Source of the DNA: Colius striatus | Lineage: Eukaryota; Chordata; Aves; Coliiformes; Coliidae | Direction of reading: 5' to 3' | Assembly (NCBI RefSeq): GCF_028858725.1 | Contig: NC_084768.1 | Coordinates: 5,067,853 to 5,131,852 of the forward strand | DNA length: 64,000 bases | Part shown: positions 61,293 to 64,000 of the stretch, piece after piece | How the letters are laid out: each line of letters opens with the position of its first letter | Numbering within the stretch: position 1 is the stretch's first letter | Program-made: the position numbers and the translations under genes | Notes under the pieces: model-generated | The model's input: the letters and a program-made list of their open reading frames with translations, nothing else | Told to the model about the DNA's origin: nothing | Database searches by the model: none

Positions 61293-64000
61293 AGCCTCCT
61301 CTGTGCCATGCACCCGTTGTTTTTCCTCTGTTCTGCCCTCCTGACCCATCTGTGGATGCCATTTGTGTGTGTATGGTTGTCTGGCCATGTTACACAGTTG
61401 CAGTTGTGACTGACGTGGCTGACTGTGTTAACTGGATGCCATGTTCTGACATTTCTCAATTTTTGCTGAAATAAAATAGTAGTTAGAACTGTGATAACAG
61501 CAGCATTATATGAAATTGGAAGCAGACAATTTATCATATTATCTCCAAACTAAAAATACCATTGAATATTCAGTTACTATTTATTTGCTAGATGCAAACA
61601 TCTTAGTTTGCTTGTGTAAATCAAAATACAGGGCTTTTATAGTAGGAGATGAAAGTATAGCTAAAACTTTCCCAAACTCGTTTGAAGAGTTGATACTTGC
61701 AGTATCTTCTGATTTATTTTACTGATAGGAAAATCTATCGTCTGTTATCTACAGATGATAAATACTATACATTTATTTAATACGGAGTTTCTAGTTCCAG
61801 TCAAAACCCACTGTAGTTGAGCTTATGTAGAACCATATTTGTACATTTGTGCTGCTTTTGTTTTTGAGCTGGTTTCAGGTTTGTCCAAATGATACTAGGG
61901 ATTCAGTGGGATTTCTTTATAGAAAGAAAAACAGGGGGGAAAAAAAAAAATCTTAATTTTAAAGGTTTAAGTAGTATTTGGAGAGTATTTAAATGTGTGT
62001 GAATTTAGTATTTATTTGAAACACCACATGCTTTCCAGCATTATAACAGTATGAAATGTGATAGAACGTGTTTAAGGATGAGCGATAGATTGCATTCTGA
62101 GGGTGTTACTAGAATAAATAACAGATCTTAAGGTAAGATATTTCTTCTTTATTACTTGTTAACAGCACGGTGAAAAGAAAGCAGTTTATATTTTTATTTC
62201 TAAAACATTTTTTTGTTTGTTTGCATTTCGTTTAGGAAAACTATTTCCTTAGTTTTTTCTTGAGAAAGTAGTTAGGCTTTTGATTTCGTAATTGACAAGT
62301 GGTACTTCTGCTGTTTGACTACTTAAATATTTGGAATTTAGTTTCTTCTGCTTGAGAGAACAGTTTCCTGCCTGAGTATTCTGGTTACTCTTTGTGATGT
62401 TCTTAAGCTGGAGATACAGTAGTTCGTAGCTTGTATTTCTGTTCCATGGCTGATATTGTCACACGTTAGAGGCTGGAAACCCTTGTGTTAGTAGCTCTTC
62501 ATTGATAACATGTCATTCATTGTAGCAGCTGCTTTACACTGCATTTATTTTTAAATAGGAGAAAGTGATCAATTTTGAATGTTAAGAGTTGTTCCCATGG
62601 CAAAGTAAGTTACTGTCATGTCTTTTTCTTCATTATTGATTGATCCATTTGCTTACTTCTACCCAGGAGTACAGATAAAGAAATCCAGAGTGAGAAAGCC
62701 TTCATCTAGGACTTTGCTTCCAAATAGCATTTCAGTTCAAAAGGCTGGAGTCCTCTGGGTCTGGTTTATTTATGTAGTTTTGATTAGAACTGAGCCTCAT
62801 TAATGAAAATGTGCAAAATAAAACATGGACATCAAGTTCAAATACATACATTAAGAGAGTGGGATTTGTATTTAATCTGGGAAGTTGTGAGTTAGCTGCA
62901 GGACAGTGTTCAAGTCAACTGTTGCAAAGGATCTCACCCATACTGACTGTTAGTATTCACCTGGTTCTCAATTTTCCTGAATTAATTATTGTTTCTTCAG
63001 ATGCAGACTTTTTAGAGTCATTAATCAGGTATCTGTGTTCCTGCTTCTGAAGTGAAGAGTTTGAATGTGGCTGAGAAAATGACTGCTAACTTGCTATAAA
63101 GTGATCTGTGTTTTATGAAGAGATATTGTTAGAGTGCATTTCGCTCAGACTGGGTTTGGGACTCTGTATTGAACACCTTGAGTGGTAAAAGAGCTGACAC
63201 TCTTTGTCTCTCTGGTTGTCTATCCAGAGTTTTTGGATGGTGAAGGAAAAGAGCAGCTATAATAATTCTGTTCATTTCTCTGAAAATTGAAAATATGGAA
63301 ACAGAGGCAATCCTAGTTTTAATGCCAAGTGTGTGTGCAGTTGCACTGCTTTATTTGTTTATTTGTTTTTTTAGAAAGCTAAGTAGTATTTTGCTGTCTT
63401 TGTTTTGTGTTTTTTCTGGAATCAAGACCGTAGCTCATTCCTGTCACTGAATGTCGGGGATATTTTTCAGAAGAACATGTGTGTACAAAGCTTACTTTAG
63501 CATCAGCATGCCATGAGGCCAACACTGTTTTTACTGTCCTTTCTAAGGTGTGATAAAGTACCATGCTGGTCCTAGTTTGGAGAGAGACAGACAAATCAAT
63601 TGAGATATTGGGAAGCTCGTTTTGTGGCCAGCGGTACCCCTTGTGTGCTCTGTATCTGAACCTCTCTCAAACATAGTTAATGCAGGAGTAACACACAGCT
63701 ATCAGTTTGCTGTGTTAGCAAGCAAGATTAAGCTCATCTCATGGCTTTATCAGAAAAACAGAGACTTAATTTTTGAAGTGCAGGTTTGTCAGAAATAGAG
63801 CTATTTGGACCAGAGGAAAAAAACACCAACCAAGTATGCCTGTAGAAGCTTCAATTTGTGATTATTCTGGATTGCAAATATGTTTTTCCTCATTGAGAAG
63901 AACATTTCATGCACTCACTTGAGTGTTGGAATCATTCACTTTCTCTTACTTCTCTCAGTTTTAAAGAGGAGGAATATGTGGAGAACTTAAATGCATGCAA

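Larger units (their letters stand above)
40807..64000 (+). other. HS2ST1: HS2ST1 intron 1 (continues beyond the window)
   Basis: Starts with donor GTGAGC inside the CpG island and runs at least 23.2 kb. I looked for the conserved exon 2 peptide (RAIARHEVREIEQRH) and did not find it, in keeping with the very long first intron in mammals. Contents recognised are CR1 pieces at 48682, 52789, 59431, 60250 and 61140, and a TG/TA microsatellite at 46512. No nested coding gene or structured RNA was identified, and open frames are short and unconserved. Confidence 0.75.

Noticed and set aside
1-64000. CRISPR arrays, tRNA genes, rRNA or bacterial-type operons
   Set aside because: None seen. The sequence is vertebrate nuclear DNA and the only tandem arrays are the minisatellite and the microsatellite.

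Overview
The window is vertebrate nuclear DNA, almost certainly avian. It is AT-rich intron and intergenic sequence carrying many CR1 LINE fragments in both orientations, several with the bird CR1 3' tail (repeats of the ATTCTATG type), and one LTR of a kind I associate with Neoaves rather than galliforms. There are no bacterial-type genes, operons or CRISPR arrays.

Two genes are supported, arranged head to head on one CpG-island promoter at about 39.5-41.1 kb. On the minus strand, all five coding exons of SELENOF (SEP15, the 15-kDa ER selenoprotein) lie between 39,903 and 13,428. They join in frame (69+168+64+50+132 nt) into a 160-residue protein plus stop. An in-frame UGA in exon 3 encodes selenocysteine in a Cys-Gly-Sec motif. 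The 3' UTR holds a foldable type 2 SECIS hairpin at 12,816-12,889, with poly(A) signals downstream. On the plus strand, coding exon 1 of HS2ST1 (heparan sulfate 2-O-sulfotransferase) lies at 40,683-40,806 and ends in a splice donor. I found no exon 2 in the remaining 23 kb, so the right third of the window reads as HS2ST1 intron 1. SELENOF and HS2ST1 are also divergent neighbours in mammals, so this is conserved synteny.

Layout: 1-12.37 kb is intergenic, with a CR1 fragment, an ERV LTR (1,460-2,030), an extremely GC-rich minisatellite (about 5,630-6,440) with a possible short promoter/first exon at its right edge, and another CR1. The SELENOF transcription unit (3' UTR, exons 5 to 1, introns with six CR1 insertions) runs from 12.37 to 39.9 kb. 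The shared promoter with four CCAAT boxes, an ETS-like site and GC boxes occupies 39.9-40.68 kb. HS2ST1 intron 1 fills 40.8-64 kb, with five CR1 pieces and a TG/TA microsatellite.

The two products act in different parts of the secretory pathway: SELENOF in ER glycoprotein folding quality control with UGGT, HS2ST1 in Golgi heparan sulfate modification. Their shared promoter suggests housekeeping co-expression, not a joint reaction. I did not find a wholly new system. The most informative observations are the selenocysteine/SECIS pair with a G in place of the usual A before the core UGA, the GC minisatellite with three open frames, the uORFs of HS2ST1, and the inverted CR1 copies flanking SELENOF exon 2.
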